In this document: in pieces, positions 1 through 10,400 of the stretch | Layout: each line of letters starts with the position of its first letter | How positions within the stretch are numbered: the stretch's first letter is position 1 | From: Phytoseiulus persimilis | Lineage: Eukaryota > Arthropoda > Arachnida > Mesostigmata > Phytoseiidae | NCBI GenBank assembly: GCA_037576195.1 | Contig: CM075101.1 | Span: 32,302,001 to 32,366,000 of the forward strand | Direction of reading: 5' to 3' | DNA: 64,000 nucleotides | Translations under genes and position numbers: made by a program | The notes under the pieces: model-generated | Database searches by the model: none | Told to the model about the DNA's origin: nothing | Seen by the model: only the letters and a program-made list of their open reading frames with translations

Positions 1-631
1 GAAATGTGCTCGAAGACAAACTCAGGAGCTACTGCAGTGATTCGAATGTTCTCGGTTATCGCCGTCAATCGCGGAGGAGGCCGAAAATCGCGGAGGAGGC
101 CTAAAATCGAGATTTTCTTTCAGCCGTAGTTGTGTGTTCTCCCCACCATTCAGAGACAGTGCGCGGGGAATCGACCTTCCGCGCTCGAGAGCTCAAAGAG
201 GAGGACAGCAGTTGCATTTGAGTAGGTAGTCTGCGTCCTTTTGCTTTTCATGGATTTCGAGGGAACTTCAGACGTCTTCGGGATATTTTTATGAGCGCTG
301 AGAACATCAATCGTTTCCGAGGAGCTGCCTTTGACCTTTACCAACCTGAAATCGCCAGACACAACATCTGAAAATTTAAGATGCCGTGCCGTGATGAGGT
401 TGAACAGACAAACATGTTCAGCTTGGACATGCTGATTTTGGGAATTTACCGAGTGTCGAGAGGGACTCTGGGCCTGACACGATACCAACGCTCTCAGGTC
501 GGCTCATACAGGTCCGTAGGACGAATCCCCCGAGATCTGATCAGGAGTTCGAGAATCAGTCTTACCCGGATCCACGTTGGCGACGAGCAATAGGATGCTG
601 ATAAAATGCCAGACCGATTTTGATTCTGACT

Positions 632-1117
632 TCACAGAGAAGAACGTCGTATCCCCAACATGAAATCTCCGAGAGCTCTCTTACAATAATTGAGTCGGAG
701 CTCGTCGCTCACTGTATGATCCAGTGTACATAAGATCTGGAACCCACGCGCCATAACACGTCGGACGGATCGAGTCCCGCTACGCCTCCGACCCGAACGA
801 AGCAGAATATTGATGAGTTCTCTTCTTTCTTCCCTCAGTTCTCTCACGAAGTTCTCGATAAGTCGTCTTGCTGCTCCTGACTGATATTGAATGTCGCTGT
901 AATCGACCAACGGAGGGTGGATAGTCGGAAGCGAAATAATCTCCCTGATTCCTGATCTGCGCCGTCTGTTTGGCTTCTCGTCTGTCTGCCTGAAGCGTAT
1001 AGAAGCTCCCAGCGGTTCAGCGCTCCCATCCAGGAAATTGGATCTGTACATGCGCTCTGGACTTCTGACTCCGGTAAGACTCCTCAACACATTTCCAGCC
1101 ATTCCAAAGATCATGAC
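632..1117 (-). CDS. Probable coding exon or small gene, 160 residues, unknown family
   Basis: Read on the - strand, the frame runs from ATG at 1114 to TGA at 632. Just before the ATG is a good acceptor, TTGTTTCTCTCGCAG|TCATG, so this is probably a terminal exon whose 5' part lies at higher coordinates. The protein is charged and looks helical in the middle, for example LIENFVRELREERRELINIL, and ends in a basic segment with two cysteines. I do not recognise the family. Support is the acceptor, frame length and a codon pattern that looks selected (many GAN, AAN and ATC codons). A chance ORF of this size is possible. The + strand frame at 381-593 is unsupported. Confidence 0.4.
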   Translation of the reverse strand, partial: VMIFGMAGNVLRSLTGVRSPERMYRSNFLDGSAEPLGASIRFRQTDEKPNRRRRSGIREIISLPTIHPPLVDYSDIQYQSGAARRLIENFVRELREERRELINILLRSGRRRSGTRSVRRVMARGFQILCTLDHTVSDELRLNYCKRALGDFMLGIRRSSL

Positions 1118-1290
1118 TGCGAGAGAAACAATACCTGAGATCTTCGGAGGTTTCGACGATTGACTGACTTTGAATGCTGACTTATATCAATCGATGGACG
1201 GCGATGAGAACGCTTCTACGAATTTCCTCGAAGAATAGTCGGCTACGATTTGGCTTGGTATCATGTAGTGTCACGTGAATCGACCTACAC

Positions 1291-1316
1291 GATCTCCATC
1301 TCCATCTCCATCTCTC
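1291..1316. repeat. CCATCT short tandem repeat
   Basis: About four copies of the hexamer CCATCT or CTCCAT. It is a simple repeat of no evident function. Confidence 0.85.
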
Positions 1317-1660
1317 GGAGCGACATCCGAGTTATTCGGCGCTGTTGGTGTTAATAGTCACCCCACGGAAGTCTGGTACGGTTCCTCTGCGTTCGCTTCG
1401 AACCGTTCGAAAAGTCCGACCACACAGCACTGTGTTGTTGATGCTTCAGCCCACCCTTGCCCTCTCCTGGGTAGGCAACTGCAAACATCAGACCATCGCA
1501 GCAAGTGAGCTGATTGTACCATCGTCCCCGGAGAACGCCGGGGCGTGTATTTTTCAGCCGTCTCGAACGATGCCATGTATCGATATACAGACGCATTATT
1601 ATCATGATATCATTTTCGACAATACTCATCCTCCGACTGGACCTGAGCTTCATGGTGAGG

Positions 1661-1939
1661 CTACATCTTTCTGTCTGATGCGTGTGGCTTAGTAAATGGC
1701 GTTGACGTGACGAGACGAAAGATCAACCGCGGAAAGTCTTCACCGACGAAGCGCACAGTTAGCTCTCTCTCCACTCCAGAAGTAGAGGCCAAGCTTTCTG
1801 ACTCGTACGTAACAAAGGCTGTGTGTTCGAAGAGGGTGAGTCCGAGGACAGTTTCTGCGAGAGATTCGATGATCTTTTGATCTAGGCGGTCGAGGTAGGG
1901 TCCCCACCAAGGAAGAGGGCGTTTACTGTCAGACCTCAA
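1661..1939 (-). CDS. Candidate terminal exon, unknown family
   Basis: The - strand frame is open for 92 codons and ends in TAG at 1661. It has no ATG near its start; an AG at the sequence TCTGACAG just upstream could be an acceptor, though the pyrimidine tract is poor. The product is acidic with alternating hydrophobic residues, e.g. PYLDRLDQKIIESLAETVLG and VERELTVRFVGEDFPRLIF, unlike the Arg/Ser-rich shadow frames nearby. It lies upstream, in - strand direction, of the 632-1117 frame, but I found no good donor linking the two. They may be separate genes. No family recognised. Confidence 0.35.
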   Translation of the reverse strand: MRSDSKRPLPWWGPYLDRLDQKIIESLAETVLGLTLFEHTAFVTYESESLASTSGVERELTVRFVGEDFPRLIFRLVTSTPFTKPHASDRKM

Positions 1940-2195
1940 AGTCTACATAAATCGTTCACAAAGTGCCAGACGTTCGTACGTTCTAGTGCCATCACGTGTC
2001 TACCCTCGTTTCAGATTGCCGGCGCTTGTTCCCTCCGAGACACGCGTTTTCGAGGGGAGCCCACGAACGGGGTACCGTGGCCATACCATGCTCATGGAGA
2101 ATCGATGAATGAGTGAATCCGTGTTGAACGAGTGCTGGCTGAAAAGTTTGCCCGAGATAGATCTCGAAGCCCTGTTCGTTCATACCAAACATGAA

Positions 2196-2299
2196 TCCGC
2201 TCGAACGTTCGAAAATTCGAAACACACCCGACTCCGCTCGAACGTTCAAAGATTCGAAACACACCCGAGTCCGCTGGATCGTTCACAACACACCGAATC
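2196..2299. repeat. 37-bp tandem repeat, about 2.8 units
   Basis: Unit 1 (2196-2232) and unit 2 (2233-2269) differ at only a few positions. Both run TCCGCTCGAACGTTC, then an A-rich stretch, then GATTCGAAACACACCCGA or a close variant. A third, degraded unit covers 2270-2299. It generates a repeated peptide in two - strand shadow frames, which I do not take as coding. Confidence 0.85.
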
Positions 2300-3359
2300 A
2301 AGATGAGTACAGTTTCGACGATTTGAGGGTTTCGACCAGTTTCATTTCCGAATCTCCCTGCAACAAGTGCAGGTTTCGAGTCGAAGAACGGGAGACTTGA
2401 TTTTGTCGCTTCTCATTTGTCTCCAGGAGAATTCTGACAGAGGAATGGATTCCCTGTCCTCTGGAATATTGAATCGAGACTACGAGGCATGATTTAACGA
2501 CACGAAACTCTGTTCGTCCCGAACTTCTCTCAGATTTGAGGCTCATCGCGAATTATCTGAGAATACTCTGAGGCAGAAAAACTATCTCCGATGAATTCAT
2601 TCGACAACTCCTACACTCCCTACTTTTCGAGCTATCTGAGTCACGACTCTGTGCATCGGGGCCCACGAGAAACGGAATTCAGGAAACGCTCAAATCTTCA
2701 CGCCTTCTCCCGAAATGAAGATAATCAACCATTTCGCCGGTGGAGCATCGTGGTAGATCTGAAATTAGAGAAGATTGATTTATCGTATGTCAGAGGAGAA
2801 GATGATTTCGGGAACAAAGTTGGTAACCTTTCAATCCAAGAACTGTTCGGGGGGCCCTGCTCGTGAGAAAAACTGAGAATAGCATCGCAGAAACGAAAAT
2901 GTCGACTGATTCCGCACCGAGCCTACCAAACGCCTTTCGGAACCGCAAGGGGGTTGCTCTCTGAATTCTCAGAGTGTTCAAACCCGTTGCTTCTCTCTAA
3001 GGCGCGTCTTCCTAAGGAGAAAAGGGACGCCGATCAGCACAGCACTCTGTATGCGTTTGTAAACCTAGCTTTTCCCGTGCTAAGTTCCCACGCGTGCCTC
3101 CCACAGACATCTGCAGGTCTCGTAATTTCTCTCGAGCCAGTCATTAAACAGGGTCGTCAACGTTAGTCAGGGATTTTGTTACCTTTTCTCCATTCGGTCA
3201 TAAGCCGGTGTCAGATGCCGATCCTAGAAATCCTTTATGCGATCGATTTCCGAAAGGATGATGCATCTTCTTCCGTTGTATTTGCGTCAATCGGTCATGG
3301 ATTGAATTTCCTGGGAAGCCTCGAAAAATTCAAATTTTTTCCCACTTTTTTCGCCTACT

Positions 3360-3690
3360 TTTCCAAAGAAATGTCCTTTGAAGGTCCTGAGTGAACCGAT
3401 CCAGCTCGTGTGTTTTTTTCCGATGCGGCAAAGGACTCCCATTCGCTGAATTGACGATCGATGGCACAGAATCACAAAAATCACTGTTTTTCTGAAAAAA
3501 TACCGTCTCCGGATCAATCGCCCCGCACTTCCTCCATCTAGCCCGATTCGAAAAAAAAAATCGATGGCAGAGAGTTCTTAGATTGCTGCAAACTACCCGG
3601 CTCTGGAGGTACGAAACCGATTCAACCACTTTTTTTTCGCCTCAGAACTGAGCTGTCCCAGTTCTTCGTCCTGGGAGGGAAAGCTGAGTG
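3360..3690 (+). pseudogene. Decayed copy 1 of an unnamed repeated coding element
   Basis: Compared with 43660-44110 read on the - strand, positions 3561-3608 match about 39 of 47 bases, and flanking parts align with gaps on both sides. In translation both keep DG..FL, KLP.SG, IQ.LF and EL.QF in the same order. Copy 1 has homopolymer runs and frame breaks (A run at 3551-3560, T run near 3632) and a TGA soon after the conserved part. It cannot be translated through and looks dead. The parent family is not recognised; a transposable-element protein is the simplest reading. Confidence 0.6.
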
Positions 3691-3747
3691 AGCTCGATTT
3701 TCGGAAAAATCGCACGTCTTCACGAGAAAAGTGGTCGGAAGGATTTC

Positions 3748-3824
3748 CAGAACCATTTTTCACCAATTTAAGCGCAAAAGAAGGGAGGGTGAGAAGATTC
3801 CCGACTTATGTTGACCACCCTGTA
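3748..3824 (+). mobile_element. 3' end of a MITE (partial copy)
   Basis: The segment aligns to the right half of the element at 23733-23911. Shared blocks are AGAAC..TTTTTCA, CAAAAGAAGGGAGGGT, ATTCCCGAC and the terminal CACCCTGTA. The left end is not found here, and the TA expected after the terminus is missing, so this copy is truncated or eroded. Confidence 0.65.
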
Positions 3825-4089
3825 CGATCAGAAATCAGATATCTCGATGCTTCCAGTCTGCATTCCCTGCATGAGCATTGCATGAGATGTCAGCTCTTCA
3901 TTCGAGAGGAATTTGCGTCATTTCAGTGGGAACAACGGTCGAGATGGCTTTCCGAATTCCGGTCGCAATTGAAATATAAGAATTGCGTCGATTAAAACAT
4001 TATACAAGTTTGTGCCAGATCAACTATGAGGGGTCGGAAAGTCCATCTTCCGGCAAGTTTCGAATGCATTCTGACAAAGTTTAAGACAC

Positions 4090-4104
4090 GGGGGGGGGGG
4101 GGGG
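4090..4104. repeat. Poly-G run (15 bp)
   Basis: An uninterrupted run of 15 G on the + strand, 330 bp before the Dpr start codon. Such runs are length-unstable and hard to sequence, so the exact count may be unreliable. Confidence 0.95.
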
Positions 4105-4436
4105 ACAATGGGCTTGGGGTCCGAGGGGAAAAGGTGTTCTGACCCTCTCCATGCTCCTTTCCACTTTTCGGGGGAGGGATCCACGCAGTCGAGAATTTAA
4201 GAGCGTGCTCTGAGACGTGTGCTAGAGACTACGCAAAATAGATCTCTGCCGACCTCGGTCGATAACAGTCATTTTCGTGCGAGTCTTGGAAGGTGCAGTG
4301 TGAGGCTTTCTGGATTGAGTTACTCATAATCTACCGCAGGGAGCAATATTGAATGGCTCGAAGTGGTGACGTGATTGAGGATGGCTCGAGGTGATTGCCG
4401 AGAGCGTTTGGTCAATCGGTGACTTTGGGATAAACG

Positions 4437-4497
4437 ATGCATTTCCGGGTGTCATTGATACTGTTTGTGGCATTCGCCCTCTCGGCCAATGTTTCAG
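4437..4497 (+). CDS. dpr: Dpr gene coding exon 1: signal peptide
   Basis: ATG is at 4437, with in-frame TAA at 4431-4433. It encodes 20 residues, MHFRVSLILFVAFALSANVS, plus one base of the next codon. The h-region is VSLILFVAFAL and cleavage probably falls near ALSA or just after. The exon ends G|GTAAGAGG, a strong donor in phase 1. The only later exon it needs to meet, at 9239, starts with two bases (GC), restoring a glycine codon. It is too short to appear as an ORF of its own, and is supported by hydrophobicity, donor quality and phase match. Confidence 0.82.
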
Positions 4498-7400
4498 GTA
4501 AGAGGATATCACGCGGCTAGCGCAATCAATGCCGTTTTGATGGATGGCGAGTTCATGATGTGGAGATTAACACAGCTAGAGCGTTATTTGATGGAAAAAC
4601 GTCTCCAAAGGGTGCCCATAAATCCCGAGATGTATCGGCTCCGGTACAGTCTGAGCTGAAGCGATCTGATTTTTTCGACGTGAAGCCTCTTAGCCCTCCC
4701 AGGACACTGTGCCGGAATATGCTTGCGAGATATGACACGCGTGCCGAGACAGCTTGGGGTGAGAGGGGATAATGCGTGTCGGGACGCATTTTGAGGACAG
4801 CGTCTCTTCATCCCGTAAAACGAAGAATGGGAGTGTGAGTCCTCGCACATGCGCCGGCTCCGGAGTTCCAAACAAGCAAGAAGAGGCAATGTTCAGCCCC
4901 GGACCCTCGATCGTCTCCCCGTGAAGAACCGTATCCGCCTTCCAAGGTTCTCCAAAGCCCCGAGCTAAGTTGCTCAATGTTCTCGCTGTTGTGTTCTACA
5001 CCTGTGGGTATAGTTCAGCGTCATCCCCACTCGTCCATGGTTTTTCCTCCGCGCAGATCGCGCCAACAACCCCATCCTCCTCACCGAAAATTCAGACAAA
5101 CGAGTCCCCATTGACGGCTCACCGACCGCGCTAAGAGTTCAGGGTGATTCCGGCCACCCGTCCCGGCAAGGGCCTGTTGCGGGGCTTAGACTCCACTCCA
5201 AGAGCCCCGTTAGGCCCATTGTTCGTTGTCGACGAGGAGACGGACGCACCATCATTCTTCCGGGGCTACCTACGTCATCTGTTCAGGGGTCTTAAGATTG
5301 TGCCCCAGCCCATTTGAACCGAGCAACACGTCGAGCAGCGGAGTTCGAGCCTTTGCTTCTTCACAACGATCGGCTTGCATGCGTTGCATATGCCGCCAGC
5401 GCCCAAGAGCTGAACGATCGGATGTTCATCTCCCACAGCTGGAGAAGCCTGGTGACTACCTCTCTCAGGAACCAGTTTGCGGCTGGGTCAGCCGATCCCC
5501 ATCGGCTACAACCTGTTGTAGCAACTCGCTCGGCCTGCGTATTGGGCATCTCCTCGTAGCGGGCGTTCTCGATCGAGATAATGCGGCTCCTGATAGTGGA
5601 TAAAGGTCCTCTCCCAATAAATTCGTATGCTCATCGCTTCCCGACCTGGGAACACATTATCAGGCTTCGATTCGCGACATCACAGCGGAGCGTACGAGGC
5701 CGGAGCCGCGATGCCGACGATCGAGGCGCGGGTCAGGGTCCGGCAGGGGAAGACAAGGGGGTCGAATACGTGACGAGGGTAAAAATTACGCGCGGGAAGC
5801 GTCACTAGTGAGGTCTATGGAAATACATAATTTCCTGCCCAAAACTCGAAGGGCAACGGCTGCCACGGCGAGAGCGAACGCGGGGAATAATTTCATTACG
5901 GCGTGTATAGGGAGAGAATCCAATCTAAGCTCGGCCTTCGATTTACACACTCTGTCTTTGCCTTAACAAGCAGAGCGGGCGCATAGCTCGCACGCCCACC
6001 ATTCATAGAGCGTCACGCGGGCGGCTGCAAAGTTTCAAGAATCCTCGCGCTGGGAACATATTGCTGCTTCTTCACTGTCCTAATTAGCGGCATCCGCGGG
6101 AATCGGCGGCGGCCGCGATACGAGTAATATAAGAGGAGGCAAAACTCCGAGCTAACTCGGTATCATTTCAACTTGAAAGTATGTTAACATCTGAGAGTTC
6201 AGCCCGCCTCGCGCGAGCATTCATACAGCACTTTCATTGAGTGAATTCGTTCCAAGTTTTCGTGCTTCTTTGCCGTCTTCCACGCGAGCTGGCCCAGTTC
6301 ATTTGAGCCTCCACGAGGCTATCGTGAGCCGCATTCAACGCGAAAAAATGCTCCTCGTGAGTAAATGTGTTTTTTTTTTAATCATGGCACGAGTGAAGAA
6401 CCCGGTTAACGTTCCGAAACCGCAAGGGGCGCCACGCGCCCTTTCATTCGCGGTCCTGCTGACAAATTGAGAGGTCAGAGTTCCACTGCCGACGATCGAG
6501 GATGACACGTGCACGTGAACGCCGTTGCAGGATGACCTTCGTGTGGTATTTGATCCATGTTTGAAATTTGAACGAGACCGTCATACAGGGTTCAGGACTG
6601 TTCCGCGACGTCCCGGCGAGGAATGAAGTCGGATCAACCAAACCTGTGCCATGGCTCAGATCTTGATCGAGTAGAAATTCATCGATCAAATTACGTTCGC
6701 AGTGAGAATTATGAACGAGACCTCACTTTCGACCTCACGCTCGACTGTTGCTCGGTCAACGACGATTCGAATGTAATCAATCGGTGTTCCAATCGCCCAC
6801 ACGGGAATCTCCTCGATACAGGCTTGGAACGGCTCCACTGTGTGAGGAGCAGTCGGCTACGGCTGAGCACTTGGCCGAACGGTCGAAAACTGATTGCATC
6901 GGACGGAAATCGTCGTATCTAGAATCTGCCCGTGGATCTGCAGTCTACTTGCCTTCAGGAGAACATTCCCCGAGTTCGAATCAATGACGACACTGTGGAG
7001 ACCCCTATCAGATACATATAAATATATATTGTCCCTATCAGAGCGTGATGCCTGGTACTCTCCTCAAGAATAAGGAGCTAGAAATATCATCCAGCACGTT
7101 GTTTCGCACTGCAGGCCAACTGCATGTACGAATTACCCAGACAATCGTTTTGACAACTGAAAATCCGGACGAAAATGCGTAGGATTCGGCCATTGTGAAC
7201 GATGCGGGATAACCTAGAGGCCGTCGAAAACCAAATCGAGATTGGTCCCCATTTATCGTGGAATCCAGCCAAACGAATGAGCTGGAGTTGTACACAGCAG
7301 ACAGCGGCTGCTCCACAGCGTTCAAGAGAACACCGGCGAACACACCCAAGCTGACATCGAACACCAATGGTACAACGAAGGCAGCCGAATTCACGTGCCG

Positions 7401-10400
7401 GAGGTCTGCAGCATCAGTGGCGGTCCCATTCCGCTGTGTGAGGTCTCTCATTCGAACGATATTCAAGCCTCTCGTTGAGTTTTTTGTTGAATTCGAGGAT
7501 CGAAGATTTCGGAAACACATTCAACACCGAACATGCCTATGGGACTGATTCCGACCTCGGCCGGTCCATTCGTTTCATAGACTATGGGGTGCCGCTATCG
7601 AGGATGTTCGAGAACTCCGGCATTACACACCACCGCGAATCGATCAGTGGCATTCGGATTTTTCGGGAGCGATCGCCGACATGCGCCTAATCACGAGTTG
7701 AACTGCTAGACTATTTCGAAACGGTCAAGAACCCCGCCGAAAAAGAAAGCAATACGAAATCCTTGCTATCTCCACTCTTTGGTTCAGGTCCGATACTTCG
7801 GAATTTCCCACTCCATCCGCGGACTCCCCGTTTTGAAAGCGAACTTGAATGATCGCATTCAGCTCTCGGTCCGTGAGTTTTGACCTTTTTGGGGATTCAT
7901 CAACTTTTATTCAAAGGAGTTCCGACTCTCGTTGAGGATCGATTCGGGAGCTCATCGTTGTCAAGTATGCTTCAACGGCCTCCGCATGCTCGAGCGTAGG
8001 TTTTAATTCGGCTCCAGACTAAGCATCTGCTAATCTGCGTTGCGTCCGATCGTCGTTTCGTACCTAGAACTCCTCCTGAAGGGCGTCCCTGACAACAGCC
8101 CTTCGGGTATTCTGATTTATTCAAAACAGCGACGAGTGATCGTGACCGTGTTCTCCACGAAATCGCTGAACTGTTTGTTGAGATGTGTCTCCAAAACGTT
8201 CAAGGCTCTGACGCATGTGTATGATGAATGAGCTTTCCGATGTGATACGCCTCTCGAAGGAGAACACGCGTTCCGAGCAACGAATCTTCCAATTGAAGCG
8301 TCAGTTACAGCTCTTCAAGGCAAACATCATTCCATATTTCGTCGAGCTGCGCATATTCATGGTGCCAAGACCCACCATTCAGCGAGCTCATTAGGATCCA
8401 CCGATAACCAGAGGCCCGACGATCAGGGCTCGGAGGGTCGAGGCTCGATAATTATGTCGCTGGGAATGACGAATGTTTCATACGGAGCACTTCGAGCTGG
8501 GGAGCAGGAAAAAAGCGAGTCCCCGAGGTTCCTATTCAGTATTCGCATCAGCCCGAGCGGCTGAATGCAGATATGTACATATTTAGGTTGCTGAGCGAAA
8601 GTAAAAATATTTTCAGAGTCGCGAGTCTTGACACTCGACAGAAAGCCTGCGTCTCCGCACAGCTTCCTTCATCCCATTATTCCTCCGCTTCCTCGCATTT
8701 TTTGGAGAGCTAATGCTCCACCCCTATCGGGACAACACGGCGGAAAGGAGCGGCGGTATTCATGGATCGCGTGCTTAGCTGTGAAGCTTTTCTGTTTATC
8801 TGCTTTTTCCAGCATTTCCTGGGGGAACCTAATTAATGCGAAGCCGGCGAAGAAGCGAAGTCAGTCGTTTATCAATCAATCAATCATTCATTCTGCCACT
8901 GAGTTGAGAGCGCTGAGCACCGAGCCGTTGCTCCCACGTTCAGCGACTGCTGGTGATACGTCGCACCAACGGTTTCCACGGTTGGCCAGGTCAAGGGTTG
9001 GTCTGCTGGGACATCCGCAAACGGCGAAAACGACAGCTCAGAGAGTGATTTCGCAACAGCGGTTTGTCGTCCAGCCTTGGCAGCAAACTCGTCCCAGCTG
9101 TCAGTTGCGGACCGCAAACAGACACTTGTTGGAGGCTAACTACCAGTTTATTTAGTCTTTCGGTGTGCCAAGTTTCCGCCGCCGGGAAGCTCCTGTTGCT
9201 GAAACAACCGTGTTCATGAGGTGTTTTTCTCTTCGCAGGCTATCAGCATCGGCAGCGAGGCAGCCTGCACAGCCGGCGTCCAAAAACGCAGGTCACAGAC
9301 GCTCCGAACGTGAAGATGCCTCCGATGCAAAACCTTCCACCACCGCTCGTGAACAGGATCGCTCCGCACTTCGACAATTCAACTCCTACTACAGTGATTT
9401 CCACGCAGGGGAGAACCGTATTCCTACCGTGCAACGTGCGTCACCTCGGAGACAGAACAGTGAGTGAATACGGAGTCTAAATTCGAGTGTTTGGCGTGCT
9501 TTCGGCGGATTTCTCGCAACGCTATAAGGGCGTGTGGGATCGCCAGACTCGAACCCTTGGTCGATGGGTCCGGACGGGCAGAGTCATTTGAAGCGGCACA
9601 GAGTGGCGCAGCTGACCAAGCGAACAACTTGTACGCTCGAAACGTGACTCACTGGGCGATGTTGGCGAATTTTCTAATGATCCCCATCCGTTCCAACACG
9701 GCTTTTGCCCAGTGAAGCAGTGGAACACTTGTGATTCGGTCCACTCTTGCCATCCGTCCCAGACATTTACTCTCCGCACTTGCCGCCCGGAAATTTCTCC
9801 CGAACGCTTCGTCTGGATTGGATGGAACAGGGAGAACTCTATCATCCGATAGAGAGTAAGGGAGGTTAGACAACAACGGAATCGTTTGAAATTTCGTGTA
9901 AGAAATTCACCTTCCTGAAGGCAGATTTCGATCCCCGCGGGCGGGAAGCAATATTGTTGTGCATGGTGGAATTGCGGCGTTGTCCCTCGGGAGTCCAGAG
10001 AATGGCGCAATCGCCTCAACCCATGTAGGTGTTCTGAATTTCAGCAACTGCGTGAAGCAACCCAATGAAATATTGAATCGACCCACTGACTCTCGTCAGT
10101 CGTTGCACAATCGAATATAACTCCGCCTCGCCGTCGGTATCAAGATCCATCAATGCACGATGCCACGGGTGATTCGGAGCTCACTCTGAGGCAGTTACAG
10201 TTCTGTCGTCAACCGCGAGGCAGCAGTCATCTTCGGGTTTTCTTCTCAAGATCGAGGTTCTCGATACGTCTTCGCAATCTGTGCCTCGAGACTTTTCGCC
10301 GAGGAGGAAATGACTCTCTGTTCGAGAGCACAGCGACTCCGGAATTCAGTAAATGACAAACGAGACTACCGTGAGAAGGTGTCTTCCATATGAGGGTCGC

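Larger units (their letters stand above)
2300..4436. other. 5' flank of the Dpr gene, mostly repeat-derived
   Basis: The stretch holds a decayed copy of a repeated coding element (3360-3690), the end of a MITE (3748-3824) and a 15-bp G run (4090-4104). Open frames of up to 91 codons (2591-2866, + strand) are not otherwise supported. I see no clear TATA box or initiator just upstream of the Dpr start; a 5' untranslated exon could lie here or further left. Confidence 0.5.

Noticed and set aside
150..488. 112-codon minus-strand ORF
   Set aside because: It lies downstream of the 632-1117 stop with no good splice support; within chance length.
6128..6168. TATAAG followed by an initiator-like TATCATTT in Dpr intron 1, with a GTGAGT donor near 6355
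   Set aside because: TATA to initiator distance is about 37 bp, longer than usual, and no first exon with clear coding content follows.
7038..7520. 160-codon minus-strand ORF in Dpr intron 1 with a hydrophobic segment
   Set aside because: The opposite strand is equally open and protein-like, and there is no domain, signal or splice support.
9165..9467. 100-codon + strand ORF
   Set aside because: It is out of register with Ig1; the true frame is shifted by one and continues across the splice site.
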